A stretch of 31,913 bases of DNA, taken from NCBI GenBank assembly GCA_021648045.1, contig JAKITM010000018.1:1-31913 (forward strand), written 5' to 3'. Shown here one piece after another: positions 8,098 to 16,962 of this stretch. This DNA comes from Lysobacterales bacterium (lineage in GTDB: Bacteria; Pseudomonadota; Gammaproteobacteria; Xanthomonadales; SZUA-36). The notes beneath the pieces were generated by a model. It was not told the origin of the DNA, searched no databases, and saw nothing but the letters and a program-made list of their open reading frames with translations. How positions within the stretch are numbered: the first letter of the stretch is position 1; each line of letters begins with the position of its first letter. A program made the translations under genes and the position numbers.

Positions 8098-9855
8098 ATG
8101 AAACGCATACTCCTAATATTGGCCATTTCAACACCGCTTTTTTTGGCTGCCTGCAAGCAAAGCGATGAAACAAACAACTCGCAAACCAGCACAACCGCAG
8201 TAACCAAATCTGAACTATTTGAATTTGTCCCGGCGGACACACCCTATCTGATTGCAAATATTGAGAGCATTCCCAGCAATGTGACCGATGCTTATCTGAA
8301 GAGTGCCTTGCCCTTGTATATCAATCTACGAGACAATCTTGCTGGCTTCGCCACAGATGCACCGACCAGCGATACCGATACCGATACCGACAACAATGTG
8401 GCTAGCGACAGCAACAATGCCAATGATGCCAGCTTTGAACATCTCGCATTTATCCACTCAATTCTCAACGATATAGTCGAAAACCCAGGAATAGATGGGA
8501 TTGAAAAAATGGGTTTAAGCGCCAGTGCCAAGTCTGTAGTCTATGGTTTGGGTTTATTCCCGGTAGCGCGTATGGAAATAGGTGACGAAACGCGTTTACG
8601 CGCCACCCTTGAAAAAGCCTTTACTGCCGCAGGCAGTATCCCTGAAGAGAAAACTCTAAATGGGCGAAAATATTGGCAAGTAGGCGATGAAAAGTTCCAA
8701 CTCATCACCAGCATTGATGCTAATGAACTCGTTATCAGTTTTATCCCGACCAATATGGTCACAGAAGCTTTGCCGAATATCCTGGCACAAACTAAGCCGG
8801 GAAATGCGCTGGACCTTACTAAGTCACTGACCACACTTAATCAAAACAACGATTACTCAAACTATGGCTCTGGCTGGATAGACACTCGCAAGCTGCTTGA
8901 TTTGTTTTTGAATAACGATTCTAGCGCCGCCTCAACAATGCGCCAGATGTTCGAGTTTGATGCCCAATCAGTTACTCAGGTCTGCCGGGATGAATACAAT
9001 TCAATTGCGGCAAACTACCCGCGTATGCACGGCGGTTATCACAGCCTGAGCTCCACAGAAACCACATCCAGCTTCACCCTTGAGTTGGAACAATCACTCG
9101 CAGCAGGTTTACAGGCACTGGTGGTTGATGATGCCTTGTCAACAACTGGCAGCGGAGGACTACTGAATATCGGCTTCGCCCTAAACTTTGCCAAAGCTCG
9201 CGAATGGTTACTCGAAACAGCTGAAAAACAGGTTGAAAACCCCTACAAATGTGAGCAACTGGCGGAGTTAAATCAGACATATGTCCAAGCCTATGAAGCT
9301 TTGAACCGTCCATTACCGCCATTAGTAGGCAACCTCATCGGCTTCAAGCTATTTATTGATGAACTGGACCTCGAACAAATCGCGATGACCAACCCTGTAC
9401 CGCAAAAAATCAAGGCTATGCTTGCCTTATTGACCAGCAGTCCAGAAATGTTAGTAGGTATGGGACAAATGTTTGTACCTGAGTTGGCAGAACTTGACCT
9501 GAGCCCCGGCGCTGACCCGGTCGAACTGACACTTGAGGGCATTCCCAAACCCGATGAACCTGTGTGGGCCGCGATCAGCAAGTCAGCCATCGGCATTGCC
9601 GCAGGTGATGGCATGCACACAAAACTATTGGGTTTTCTCACAGATGGGGACAGTAAAGATGGCCAATTTATTAGTGTAGGCATGGATGGTGACTTCCACT
9701 CGAAGATAGAAGCTGCCAGCACAGCGTTTATACTAGATGATCATTCCAGCCAGGCTGCACATGCTACCCCGGCTCTATTTGAGCGACTCTACTTAAGTAC
9801 CAGCTTCACTAACAAAGGTATAGTTCTCAAACAAACAACTCAACTGAAAAAATAA
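8098..9855 (+). CDS. Lipoprotein of unknown function
   Basis: A 585-aa protein with a lipoprotein signal peptide: MKRIL, a hydrophobic core, and a lipobox LFLAAC with the acylated Cys at residue 19. Lys follows Cys, so outer-membrane retention is likely under the +2 rule. An Asp/Thr/Asn-rich linker at about residues 88-110 (DTDTDTDNN, DSNNANDA) precedes a long domain without a motif I recognise. It opens with the phrase FVPADTPYLIANIE, which resembles the start of large periplasmic lipoproteins of the DUF3352 kind, but I cannot confirm the family. It is a monocistronic unit with its own promoter and a strong hairpin terminator, so it is probably well expressed. Confidence 0.8.
   Translation: MKRILLILAISTPLFLAACKQSDETNNSQTSTTAVTKSELFEFVPADTPYLIANIESIPSNVTDAYLKSALPLYINLRDNLAGFATDAPTSDTDTDTDNNVASDSNNANDASFEHLAFIHSILNDIVENPGIDGIEKMGLSASAKSVVYGLGLFPVARMEIGDETRLRATLEKAFTAAGSIPEEKTLNGRKYWQVGDEKFQLITSIDANELVISFIPTNMVTEALPNILAQTKPGNALDLTKSLTTLNQNNDYSNYGSGWIDTRKLLDLFLNNDSSAASTMRQMFEFDAQSVTQVCRDEYNSIAANYPRMHGGYHSLSSTETTSSFTLELEQSLAAGLQALVVDDALSTTGSGGLLNIGFALNFAKAREWLLETAEKQVENPYKCEQLAELNQTYVQAYEALNRPLPPLVGNLIGFKLFIDELDLEQIAMTNPVPQKIKAMLALLTSSPEMLVGMGQMFVPELAELDLSPGADPVELTLEGIPKPDEPVWAAISKSAIGIAAGDGMHTKLLGFLTDGDSKDGQFISVGMDGDFHSKIEAASTAFILDDHSSQAAHATPALFERLYLSTSFTNKGIVLKQTTQLKK
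8371..8388 (+). repeat. In-frame hexanucleotide repeat (GATACC x3)
   Basis: Three exact GATACC units encode the Asp-Thr repeats of the lipoprotein linker. Slippage would change the linker by two residues without breaking the frame. Confidence 0.7.
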
Positions 9856-9859
9856 CGCT

Positions 9860-9899
9860 AAATGAGGGGATGGTACTTTTAGGTACCGTCTCCTCATTT
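9860..9899. terminator. Bidirectional terminator hairpin between lipoprotein gene and amn
   Basis: A 17-bp stem containing only two G-U type pairs (arms starting AAATGAGG and ending CCTCATTT, inner GGTAC/GTACC) with a 6-base loop. A-rich and T-rich flanks on opposite sides suit both convergent genes. Confidence 0.85.
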
Positions 9900-9902
9900 A
9901 TA

Positions 9903-10676
9903 TTAATACCGGAAATGTTTGATTTTTTCACCTTTTAAACCAAGGTCTGTCATTGCATCTATGCCTAGTTGTAAATGTAGGTCGGCGAACTTGGAAGTCA
10001 CTTTACTATCCGAGGCTTCTGTTTTAACTCCTTCGGGTGTAACCGGCACATCTGATACCAGTAGTAGTGCACCTCTCGCAATTTCATTTGCATGACCAAC
10101 GATAAATATTGTTGCGGTTTCCATATCAATACCGATACAGGTCATTGCATGCAAACGGGCGTGGAAATCTAAATCATGTTCCCAGACACGACGGTTAGTT
10201 GTGTAGATTACACCCGTACGATATTCCAGCTCGCGCTCAACGATTTTGTCGGAAACGAATTTATGCAGTTTAAAAGATGGTAGTGCAGGAACTTCCCGGG
10301 GGAAGTAATCATCACTGGTGCCCTCCCCGCGGATAGCGCCGATGGGCAGAATAAAGTGTCCTAGTTCTGAAGATTTCTTCAGCCCGCCGCACTTACCCAA
10401 GAATAAAACCCCGTTGGGCTTTATAGCAGACAACAAATCCATAATAGTGGCAGCATTGCTTGAGCCGATGCCAAAGTTGATAATCGTCAGACCCTGATCG
10501 TTACTAGCCGCCTGCATCGGACGACCTTCACCATAAATTTCAGTCGAGTATTTTTCAGCAAATTCCTGCACATAAAAATCAAAATTCGTCAGCAAGATAT
10601 AGTCGCCAAACTTTGCCAAGGGCATACCGGTATACCGCGGTAGCCAGTTGCGGGTTATTTCTAGTTTACTTAACAT
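9903..10676 (-). CDS. amn: AMP nucleosidase, short form
   Basis: A 257-aa enzyme of the nucleoside phosphorylase fold that hydrolyses AMP to adenine and ribose-5-phosphate. The N-terminus ITRNWLPRYTGMPLAKFGDY and the blocks GIGSSNAATIMDLL, LGKCGGLK and GIDMETATIFIVG match AMP nucleosidases. The Escherichia coli enzyme is about 480 aa with an extra N-terminal regulatory domain; this protein corresponds to the catalytic half only, the short form I associate mainly with Bacteroidetes and some marine gammaproteobacteria. A good AAGGAG site precedes the ATG. It shares a strand with the hda operon but starts 60 bp after hda, so readthrough is possible. Confidence 0.87.
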   Translation of the reverse strand: MLSKLEITRNWLPRYTGMPLAKFGDYILLTNFDFYVQEFAEKYSTEIYGEGRPMQAASNDQGLTIINFGIGSSNAATIMDLLSAIKPNGVLFLGKCGGLKKSSELGHFILPIGAIRGEGTSDDYFPREVPALPSFKLHKFVSDKIVERELEYRTGVIYTTNRRVWEHDLDFHARLHAMTCIGIDMETATIFIVGHANEIARGALLLVSDVPVTPEGVKTEASDSKVTSKFADLHLQLGIDAMTDLGLKGEKIKHFRY

Positions 10677-10736
10677 TGCTATTCTCCTTATTATTATTTT
10701 AATGAGTGATTTTGTAACAGAGTATTATCTCACAAT

Positions 10737-11474
10737 TTAGCCAGTATTATTTTTGAGCACTTCGCGCAAAAGTGGTACGGTGAGCGATCTCTTGGCAGCA
10801 AAGGCCTGCTGTTGCAGTGAATTGAGCATTCCTAACAGACTTTTCATATCCCGTTTACCATACTTCAACAGATAGTTTAAAACCTCATCTGGCACTTCCG
10901 CACCCTGTGATCTGGCATGTTGTTGCAGTACTAATTTTTTGTCATGCTCGGCCAGCACCTTGAGCCCGTGGACTTCACCCCATGCCAGCCGTGAACGCAA
11001 ATCAGGTAGTTTGATATTTAAGTTCCCGGGGCCCTGCCGCCCGGCTAGAATCACATGAGCGGCCTGAGTGCGCATCTGGTTGAGGTAGTGGAAGACAGCC
11101 TCTTCCCATTGTGGCTTTCCGACAAGTGCATCTAGGTCGTCCAAGCACAGCAGTTCCACCCCGCGAAGATCGGTTGGCGGCACGCCTCCCTGATCAATTA
11201 AATGTCGCAATGGTAAATAAATCGCTACTTTCCCCAATGACCGGGCCTGATTGCTAACAGCATTTAACAACAGGGTTTTGCCACTACCGGAATCACCTTT
11301 AAGATAGAGAAACCGACGACTTAGCGGGCTAATTGTAGCCTTAGGGTTTTCGTGGAACTGGAGAAAGTTTTTAGCGCTCGCATAAGCAAGCTGGTTGTTG
11401 CCGATAACAAAGTCTTTGAAACTATCATTTCTGCGCGCTTTAAATGATAGTGGAATTTGTGGCGTACCTATCAT
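10737..11474 (-). CDS. hda: DnaA regulatory inactivator Hda
   Basis: A 245-aa AAA+ DnaA paralogue which, with the beta clamp, stimulates hydrolysis of DnaA-ATP and so limits re-initiation. Near the N-terminus is QIPLSF, matching the clamp-binding QLxLPF-type motif. Walker A is GDSGSGKTLLL (residues 61-71) and Walker B is LLCLDDLDAL. It lacks the DnaA DNA-binding domain IV, as expected. Its ATG overlaps the stop of the AI-2E transporter gene by 4 bases (ATGA), so translation is coupled; this operon order is common in gammaproteobacteria. Confidence 0.92.
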   Translation of the reverse strand: MIGTPQIPLSFKARRNDSFKDFVIGNNQLAYASAKNFLQFHENPKATISPLSRRFLYLKGDSGSGKTLLLNAVSNQARSLGKVAIYLPLRHLIDQGGVPPTDLRGVELLCLDDLDALVGKPQWEEAVFHYLNQMRTQAAHVILAGRQGPGNLNIKLPDLRSRLAWGEVHGLKVLAEHDKKLVLQQHARSQGAEVPDEVLNYLLKYGKRDMKSLLGMLNSLQQQAFAAKRSLTVPLLREVLKNNTG

Positions 11475-12598
11475 ACCTTTTCAATCTTGATCTTCACTTC
11501 CCGATCGAATAATTGGCTATCTCGGTAAAGTTCATTGGCATGGCGCAACAGTACATTCAACACCGCCGCTACCGGTAGTGCGATTAACATGCCGACAAAC
11601 CCCATCAGTTGACCACCCGCCAGCACTGCAAATATAACCACCACAGGATGCAGACCAATACGGTCACCAACCAGCCACGGGGTCAGCACCATGCCTTCAA
11701 GCATTTGACCGCCACCAAATATCACCAATACCAGCACCACATGGAAAACATCCTGAAATTGAACCGCCGCTGCAATTAGTGCGGCGATCAGGCCAACGGC
11801 AAAACCAAGATATGGGACGATACTTAGCAGACCAGCGACCAGTCCAATCAGGACGGCCAGTTGCAAGCCGATAAGCGATAGGCCGATAGCATAAATCACT
11901 CCCAGTGCCATCATTACCAAAATTTGACCGCGGAAAAAAGCGCCCAGCATCTCATTTGACTCGCCCGCAAGTTTACTAATGCCCGGCTCCACATAGCGAG
12001 GCAGTAATTGGCGAATATTTTCAAGCAGATCATCCCAGTCCCGTAGCAGGTAGAAAGTAATTACCGGAATCAGAAAAGCCAAACCAATCATTGCCAGAAA
12101 GGCCATGCCCGACTGCGTGATATTACCCAATACTGCCGCCGCCAGCCCTCCTGCTTCCTGCCAGTGAGGTTTCAACAGGTCGGTTAGCTGTGCCATACCC
12201 AGATCGACCTCATGTAAGCCAAAGCGCTGTTGCACCCAAGGCCACGCTGTACTGGTAATCCAGTCAGCATACATCGGTAGGTTGCTGATCAGATAAGTGA
12301 TTTGTTTTTCTAGCAGGGGCAATAACAGCAACACAATCAGGACTAAATTTAATAACATAGCGCAGAAAACCAGCAGCACCGCTTTGGTCCTCGACATCCA
12401 TTTCTGCAGGCGGTCAACCAGCGGGTCTCCAAGGTAGGCCAACACCGCCGATATTACAAACGGTGTTAATATCGGCCCCAAGGCACGAATAAACCACACC
12501 AAGGCCAACACGCAAGCGAGTATCAACCATTTTTGTGAATCACTGATCGCAACGCGATTAGGTTCCATGCTCGCCGATGTCTTCTTTGTCTTACCCAT
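11471..12598 (-). CDS. AI-2E family (PerM-like) membrane permease
   Basis: A 375-aa polytopic inner-membrane protein of the AI-2E/PerM family. About seven to eight hydrophobic spans are visible, with the typical paired helices at 30-60, a long periplasmic or loop segment around 110-150, and the conserved run GLVAGLLSIVPYLGFAVGLI near 250-270. The C-terminus is charged. Substrate assignments in this family vary (AI-2, ions, unknown), so none is made here. It sits between the CDP-alcohol phosphatidyltransferase gene (9 bp gap) and hda (4-base overlap). Confidence 0.88.
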   Translation of the reverse strand: MGKTKKTSASMEPNRVAISDSQKWLILACVLALVWFIRALGPILTPFVISAVLAYLGDPLVDRLQKWMSRTKAVLLVFCAMLLNLVLIVLLLLPLLEKQITYLISNLPMYADWITSTAWPWVQQRFGLHEVDLGMAQLTDLLKPHWQEAGGLAAAVLGNITQSGMAFLAMIGLAFLIPVITFYLLRDWDDLLENIRQLLPRYVEPGISKLAGESNEMLGAFFRGQILVMMALGVIYAIGLSLIGLQLAVLIGLVAGLLSIVPYLGFAVGLIAALIAAAVQFQDVFHVVLVLVIFGGGQMLEGMVLTPWLVGDRIGLHPVVVIFAVLAGGQLMGFVGMLIALPVAAVLNVLLRHANELYRDSQLFDREVKIKIEKV

Positions 12599-12607
12599 AC
12601 TGCCCTC

Positions 12608-13204
12608 TCAAACGCTGTCATCCGTTTTAATTTTTGCCGATTGATGCAAACCAATAGCCTTAACACCCCAAACCCAAACATATTGGATGCCGCTAATGAT
12701 AGTTGTTAGGGCCGTTACCAAGATCAAGCCATCTTCTAATAACGGCATTATCGCCAGTCCGGCCACTTCAAACTGAATGTTATTAAGGCGCAATATAACC
12801 ACCAGAACCAATAGAATAACCAGACCAGTATTCCACTTACTTAAACGAAACGGTTGCACATCAACCGAACCAAAGAAGTATTTATAGGTGACTCCACCCG
12901 CCACAATCACGACATCTCTAATAATAATTAATAATGCCAACCAAACAGGAAATTCCCCAATGTACGCCAGCACTAGCGTTAGGCTGACCAGCATAAGTTT
13001 ATCTGCCAACGGATCCATAATTCCGCCAAAGCGGGATGTCCAGCCGAAGCGCCGCGCCAGTACACCATCTACCCAATCGCTTATTCCGGCAATAAACGCC
13101 AGAATCAAGGCGGGTTGATAGGCGCCGGTAAGCAACCAGTACACCAGCGGAAATACCGCCAGCAGACGGAGAATTGTAAGTATATTGGGAAGATTACTGA
13201 GCAT
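12608..13204 (-). CDS. CDP-alcohol phosphatidyltransferase family protein
   Basis: A 198-aa integral membrane enzyme. The family signature Dx2DGx2ARx8Gx3Dx3D is complete: it runs from DWVDGVLARRFGWTSRFGG to MDPLADK near residues 42-68. Several hydrophobic helices follow. It resembles PgsA (phosphatidylglycerophosphate synthase) and PgsA-like paralogues, and the sequence alone does not fix the acceptor alcohol. Its start codon lies 11 bases inside the end of the DUF2066 gene, so it is the second gene of the DUF2066-hda operon. Confidence 0.88.
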   Translation of the reverse strand: MLSNLPNILTILRLLAVFPLVYWLLTGAYQPALILAFIAGISDWVDGVLARRFGWTSRFGGIMDPLADKLMLVSLTLVLAYIGEFPVWLALLIIIRDVVIVAGGVTYKYFFGSVDVQPFRLSKWNTGLVILLVLVVILRLNNIQFEVAGLAIMPLLEDGLILVTALTTIISGIQYVWVWGVKAIGLHQSAKIKTDDSV

Positions 13205-14315
13205 CTATATTTTCTACAGGTGTTTCCACCGATAGCGCCTGCTGCTGGTATTCAAATACTGCCGCTACCCCACCAATGCCGGTTCCAATATAGGCCAGCT
13301 CCAGCATACTATTCAACTCACCCCAGACAATATCCGGCGATGCATTCACATTCAGAACCAATCGCAGTCGTTGACCGGCGACCGAGTCTACTTGTACCCT
13401 GGTTACCAGGCGGTGGTCTTGCAAGCTGTACATGAGCTGCTGGTAGGCGCTAGCATCCGGCAGGTGAATGATATCGATCGATTCCTGCCAATGCCCCTGG
13501 TCGGACGCATCGATCGACTGTAAGCTGGCAATGCTATCTATCACCTGATTGAGACCATCAACCAAGGCATCTTCAAACACCGAAGCTTCAGAGCTAAAAG
13601 AGGCATTACTTTGTAGCGACAGCATATTCCAGCGAATTTGCCAGTAATCGTTGCGTTGACTGGCAGCTGCCAGCAAAATTGTATCAGCCGAGACTGCACT
13701 CGCAGCCTCACTTAATTGTTCCGGGAAACCACCCCAAACATCTGCAAGTTGTGGCGCGCCATCGATAGCTTCGCCATCAGCCTCTACCGCCGGTTGTTGC
13801 AAGCTGACACCCCGCTTGCCAGATATATCCTGCAATATATGGCGGGTGTATTCTGCGCCTTCTGGGAGAAAACTACGCAGGCCGTTATTGTCTTGCGCCA
13901 CCCATAAAACAATTTTAGGTCGTTCTCCGCTCCATATCGGCAGCCCCAATGCTGCCTGCGCTTGGTCTACCTCTGCAGGATCAAGACTAATGACAGCGCG
14001 CAGTTGTTTTTCGCGGCTACCATCAGCCATTGGAACCAACTGTGTACGAAAACCATAGCGTTGCACCCAGGACTTAAGCACACTGTTATAAGCACCATTC
14101 GCTGTGGCATGTGCCTGTCCCGAGAGTTTTACCAAAATCATATCTAATGCAGCCGGAAGGGCTTGATCGACGGCAGCCTGGCTACGATCAGCAACCTCAA
14201 CTTCAACCGTATACAGGCGCGTATCGGCCGCGCTCAAGCCATTATTTAATAGCAGCAGAACGGGTAACAGCACAAATATCAGCTTGTGGATAAATCGTTG
14301 TTTGCGGATGCTCAT
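13194..14315 (-). CDS. DUF2066 domain-containing exported protein
   Basis: A 373-aa protein with an N-terminal signal peptide (basic MSIRKQRFIHK, then a Leu-rich core ending near LSAAD). The body starts TRLYTVEVEVADRSQAAVDQ, the hallmark opening of DUF2066 proteins, and includes WSGERPKIVLWVA. Its function is not established; probably periplasmic. It is the first gene of an operon with the CDP-alcohol phosphatidyltransferase, permease and hda genes, divergent from purM over 92 bp. That arrangement is widespread in gammaproteobacteria and supports the call. Confidence 0.85.
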   Translation of the reverse strand: MSIRKQRFIHKLIFVLLPVLLLLNNGLSAADTRLYTVEVEVADRSQAAVDQALPAALDMILVKLSGQAHATANGAYNSVLKSWVQRYGFRTQLVPMADGSREKQLRAVISLDPAEVDQAQAALGLPIWSGERPKIVLWVAQDNNGLRSFLPEGAEYTRHILQDISGKRGVSLQQPAVEADGEAIDGAPQLADVWGGFPEQLSEAASAVSADTILLAAASQRNDYWQIRWNMLSLQSNASFSSEASVFEDALVDGLNQVIDSIASLQSIDASDQGHWQESIDIIHLPDASAYQQLMYSLQDHRLVTRVQVDSVAGQRLRLVLNVNASPDIVWGELNSMLELAYIGTGIGGVAAVFEYQQQALSVETPVENIDAQ

Positions 14316-14407
14316 TGTTTTTCTTAAATTCCCAATTTACTTACTCGCAATAAGATACCATATACACCAGTAAAAAGAGCCTCTAAACGGCTCTGAAGGA
14401 AGGCAAA

Positions 14408-15499
14408 ATGAGTCAAAAACACCCTAAAACCACAAACGCCTCTAATCCCGACACAAAACCCTCACTTAGTTACAAAGATGCAGGTGTAGATATTGACGCC
14501 GGTAGCGCCTTGGTGGAACGCATAAAACCCGCTGTCAAAGCCACTCATCGAGATGGTGTGATTTCCGGCTTGGGAGGTTTCGGGGCTTTATTTGAACTGG
14601 ACCTAGGGAAGTATAAACAACCCATCCTGGTTTCAGGTACCGACGGGGTTGGCACCAAACTTATGCTCGCCCGCGACCTCAATCAGCATGGCAGCATAGG
14701 TATCGACTTGGTGGCTATGTGTGTCAATGACATCCTTGCCCAGGGTGCTGAACCGCTTTTCTTTCTAGATTACTTCGCCTGCGGCAAACTTGAAATTGAA
14801 CAGGCTGCGGAAGTTATTGAAGGCATTGCTGAAGGTTGCCGTCAGGCCGGTTGTGCTTTAACCGGTGGTGAAACCGCAGAAATGCCAGGCATGTATCCTC
14901 CAGGCGATTATGACCTAGCTGGCTTCACTGTTGGGGTTGTGGATAAATCTAAATTAATAGATGGCAGTGCTATTGGCGTAGGTCACAAGCTCATTGGCCT
15001 AGCCAGCAGCGGCCCACACTCTAACGGTTATTCACTGATTCGCCGGGTGATAGAACACCGCGGTGCAGATCTTAATACCGAGCTTGAAGGCAGTGCCAAG
15101 AGCCTAGCGGATGCATTGCTTGCACCTACCCGAATTTATGTAAAAAACATCCTCAAGCTACTTGAGAAACACCCAATTGATGGTATTGCCCATATTACCG
15201 GTGGCGGTATCACCGAAAATATCATTCGCGTATTGGCGGATGACTGCGGTATTGAAGTCAATCTCACCTGCTGGCAACAACCGGCCGTATTTAACTGGCT
15301 GCAAGAACAAGGGAATATCAGCCGTGAAGAAATGCTGCGTACCTTTAATTGTGGTATTGGTATGGTCATGTTGGTTGCAGCGGCTGATGCTGATAGCGTT
15401 TGTGCAGCAGCACAGGCACTTGGTGAAGATGCGATGATTATTGGAGCTGTGCGAAGCCTAACTTCTGCTACAGAATCCAGAGTTATTTATTCAGATTGA
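14408..15499 (+). CDS. purM: Phosphoribosylformylglycinamidine cyclo-ligase PurM
   Basis: A 363-aa AIR synthetase for the fifth step of purine synthesis (FGAM plus ATP to AIR). Visible: LSYKDAGVDIDAGSALVERI at the N-terminus, SGTDGVGTKLMLA (ATP/substrate site), DLVAMCVNDILAQGAEPLFF, LTGGETAEMPGMY, and HITGGGITENIIRV. The usual length is about 345 aa; the first 20 residues here are a polar extension. A GAAGGAAGG ribosome site precedes the ATG. It overlaps or abuts purN, as in Escherichia coli. Confidence 0.96.
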   Translation: MSQKHPKTTNASNPDTKPSLSYKDAGVDIDAGSALVERIKPAVKATHRDGVISGLGGFGALFELDLGKYKQPILVSGTDGVGTKLMLARDLNQHGSIGIDLVAMCVNDILAQGAEPLFFLDYFACGKLEIEQAAEVIEGIAEGCRQAGCALTGGETAEMPGMYPPGDYDLAGFTVGVVDKSKLIDGSAIGVGHKLIGLASSGPHSNGYSLIRRVIEHRGADLNTELEGSAKSLADALLAPTRIYVKNILKLLEKHPIDGIAHITGGGITENIIRVLADDCGIEVNLTCWQQPAVFNWLQEQGNISREEMLRTFNCGIGMVMLVAAADADSVCAAAQALGEDAMIIGAVRSLTSATESRVIYSD

Positions 15500-15504
15500 G
15501 TGAA

Positions 15505-16200
15505 ATGACCGCACTTCGCTGCCTTGTTCTACTCTCCGGCCATGGTAGCAACCTAGCCACCATGATTGCTGCCCGCGACAGCGGCCGATTGCCGCTGGAT
15601 ATCTGTGCCGTTATCAGCAACCGCAGCACGGCCCCCGGTCTGGACATAGCCCGTCAGGCTGACATTCCTGCCATATTTGTTGATCCTGCCAACCATCCCG
15701 ACCGACAAGACTACGACCGCCAACTATCCCGGCTTATTCAGGAATGGCAACCTGGGCTCATCGTGCTAGCGGGCTTCATGCGTATCCTTAGCGCGGAGTT
15801 GGTAAATTCATACCCTGGCCGCATGATTAACTTACATCCATCGCTGTTACCAAAATATACTGGTCTAGATACCTATAACCGGGCATTAACTGCGGGTGAC
15901 AGCCACTATGGCGCCAGCATTCACTTTGTTACCCCTGAGCTCGATGCCGGCGCGCTCATCAGCCAGGCAGTTCTGGCAATTGAACCAGGTGATTCCGCCG
16001 ATATTATGGCAGACCGTTTGCAACCAATTGAACATCAACTGCTGGTCGCCAGTCTGGAGCTATTCAGCCAGCATACAGTCGAGTTGATTGATGATATGCT
16101 TCACATTGATGGAAAACTGCATGAAAAACCTCTACCACTGGCCACTGATGGCCATCTTGCTCTTACTAGCGGCCTCGACCAGCGAAGCCAGTCAGAGTAA
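15505..16200 (+). CDS. purN: Phosphoribosylglycinamide formyltransferase PurN
   Basis: A 231-aa GAR transformylase using 10-formyl-THF. Seen: the N-terminal phosphate loop LSGHGSNL, the catalytic Asn and His of MINLHPSLLPKYTGL, and the catalytic Asp of FVTPELDAGALI. The ATG at 15505 gives the family-like start MTALRCLVLLSGHGSN; a TTG at 15496 overlapping the purM stop is an alternative. The conserved part ends around DGKLHEKPLPL. The last 18 or so residues are an extra tail that coincides with the out-of-frame start of the DUF3108 gene. Confidence 0.94.
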   Translation: MTALRCLVLLSGHGSNLATMIAARDSGRLPLDICAVISNRSTAPGLDIARQADIPAIFVDPANHPDRQDYDRQLSRLIQEWQPGLIVLAGFMRILSAELVNSYPGRMINLHPSLLPKYTGLDTYNRALTAGDSHYGASIHFVTPELDAGALISQAVLAIEPGDSADIMADRLQPIEHQLLVASLELFSQHTVELIDDMLHIDGKLHEKPLPLATDGHLALTSGLDQRSQSE

Positions 16201-16921
16201 TCAACCACCTGAACAACAGTTAAGCCCGCTAAAAGCCTACACCGCCGAACTTGAACTGACCTACAATGGCAAACTACAAAGTCGACCCACTGCCAAATTA
16301 GAATCATTGGGTAATGACCGCTTCCGCTATACATTAAAAGCACGCGGTGACAAAGGCCTTGCCTGGCTGGCTCGCGCGCAAGACACCGAAATCGGTGAGT
16401 TCAACTGGAAACAAGGCAAACCCCAAGCACTAATTTTCACCCGAAAACTAAAATATATCGGTAAAAAGGAGCATTGGCATGCCGCATTTAACTGGCAGTC
16501 GATGCAGGTATCGATTCGTCACAATGATGATACATTCGACCTGAAACTGAAACCCGGCACGCTTGATCCCATCACCTTCCTGTTCAGCATGCAAGAGGCG
16601 GTCGCCAAAGGCGAAACGGAATTCAGCTTTCCTTTCCTCGACAAAGATGAAATAAAATTGAAACACTACAAACTTAGCGGCAAAGAAAATTTACAGACTG
16701 TGTTTGGTTGTCTGCCAACAATTAAAATTGAGCGCATTTACAAAAAACCAGGCAAATTTCAACACCACTGGCTGGCACCTGACTTGAACCATATTGTGGT
16801 GCGTACCGACACTGGTAAATCCAAAAAACGCAGTATCAGTTTGACACTAAAAAAACTACAAATACAGGGTCAGGCCGTCGCCGTTACGGACCGTTGCCAG
16901 CAAAATACTCAGCGACCTTGA
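16121..16921 (+). CDS. DUF3108 domain-containing exported protein
   Basis: A 266-aa protein starting MKNLYHWPLMAILLLLAAST, a clear signal peptide, then a beta-rich DUF3108-type body (YTAELELTYNGKLQSRPTAK, then LKPGTLDPITFLF and a basic C-terminal half). The signal peptide fixes the start near 16121 (or the Met at 16145), so the gene begins 56-80 bases inside purN in another frame. The open frame continues upstream to 16088 without conserved features. DUF3108 genes often follow purN in this group of bacteria. Function is unknown; probably periplasmic or envelope associated. Confidence 0.82.
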   Translation: MKNLYHWPLMAILLLLAASTSEASQSNQPPEQQLSPLKAYTAELELTYNGKLQSRPTAKLESLGNDRFRYTLKARGDKGLAWLARAQDTEIGEFNWKQGKPQALIFTRKLKYIGKKEHWHAAFNWQSMQVSIRHNDDTFDLKLKPGTLDPITFLFSMQEAVAKGETEFSFPFLDKDEIKLKHYKLSGKENLQTVFGCLPTIKIERIYKKPGKFQHHWLAPDLNHIVVRTDTGKSKKRSISLTLKKLQIQGQAVAVTDRCQQNTQRP

Positions 16922-16962
16922 AATAAGCGCGTTTAAATCCGAGCTGAGGGCATTCTCCGGGA

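Noticed and set aside
14376..14394. AGAGCC/GGCTCT hairpin before purM as a riboswitch or PurR site
   Set aside because: Only a 6-bp stem directly before the ribosome site; no purine riboswitch core and no ACGCAAACGTTTGCGT-like operator.
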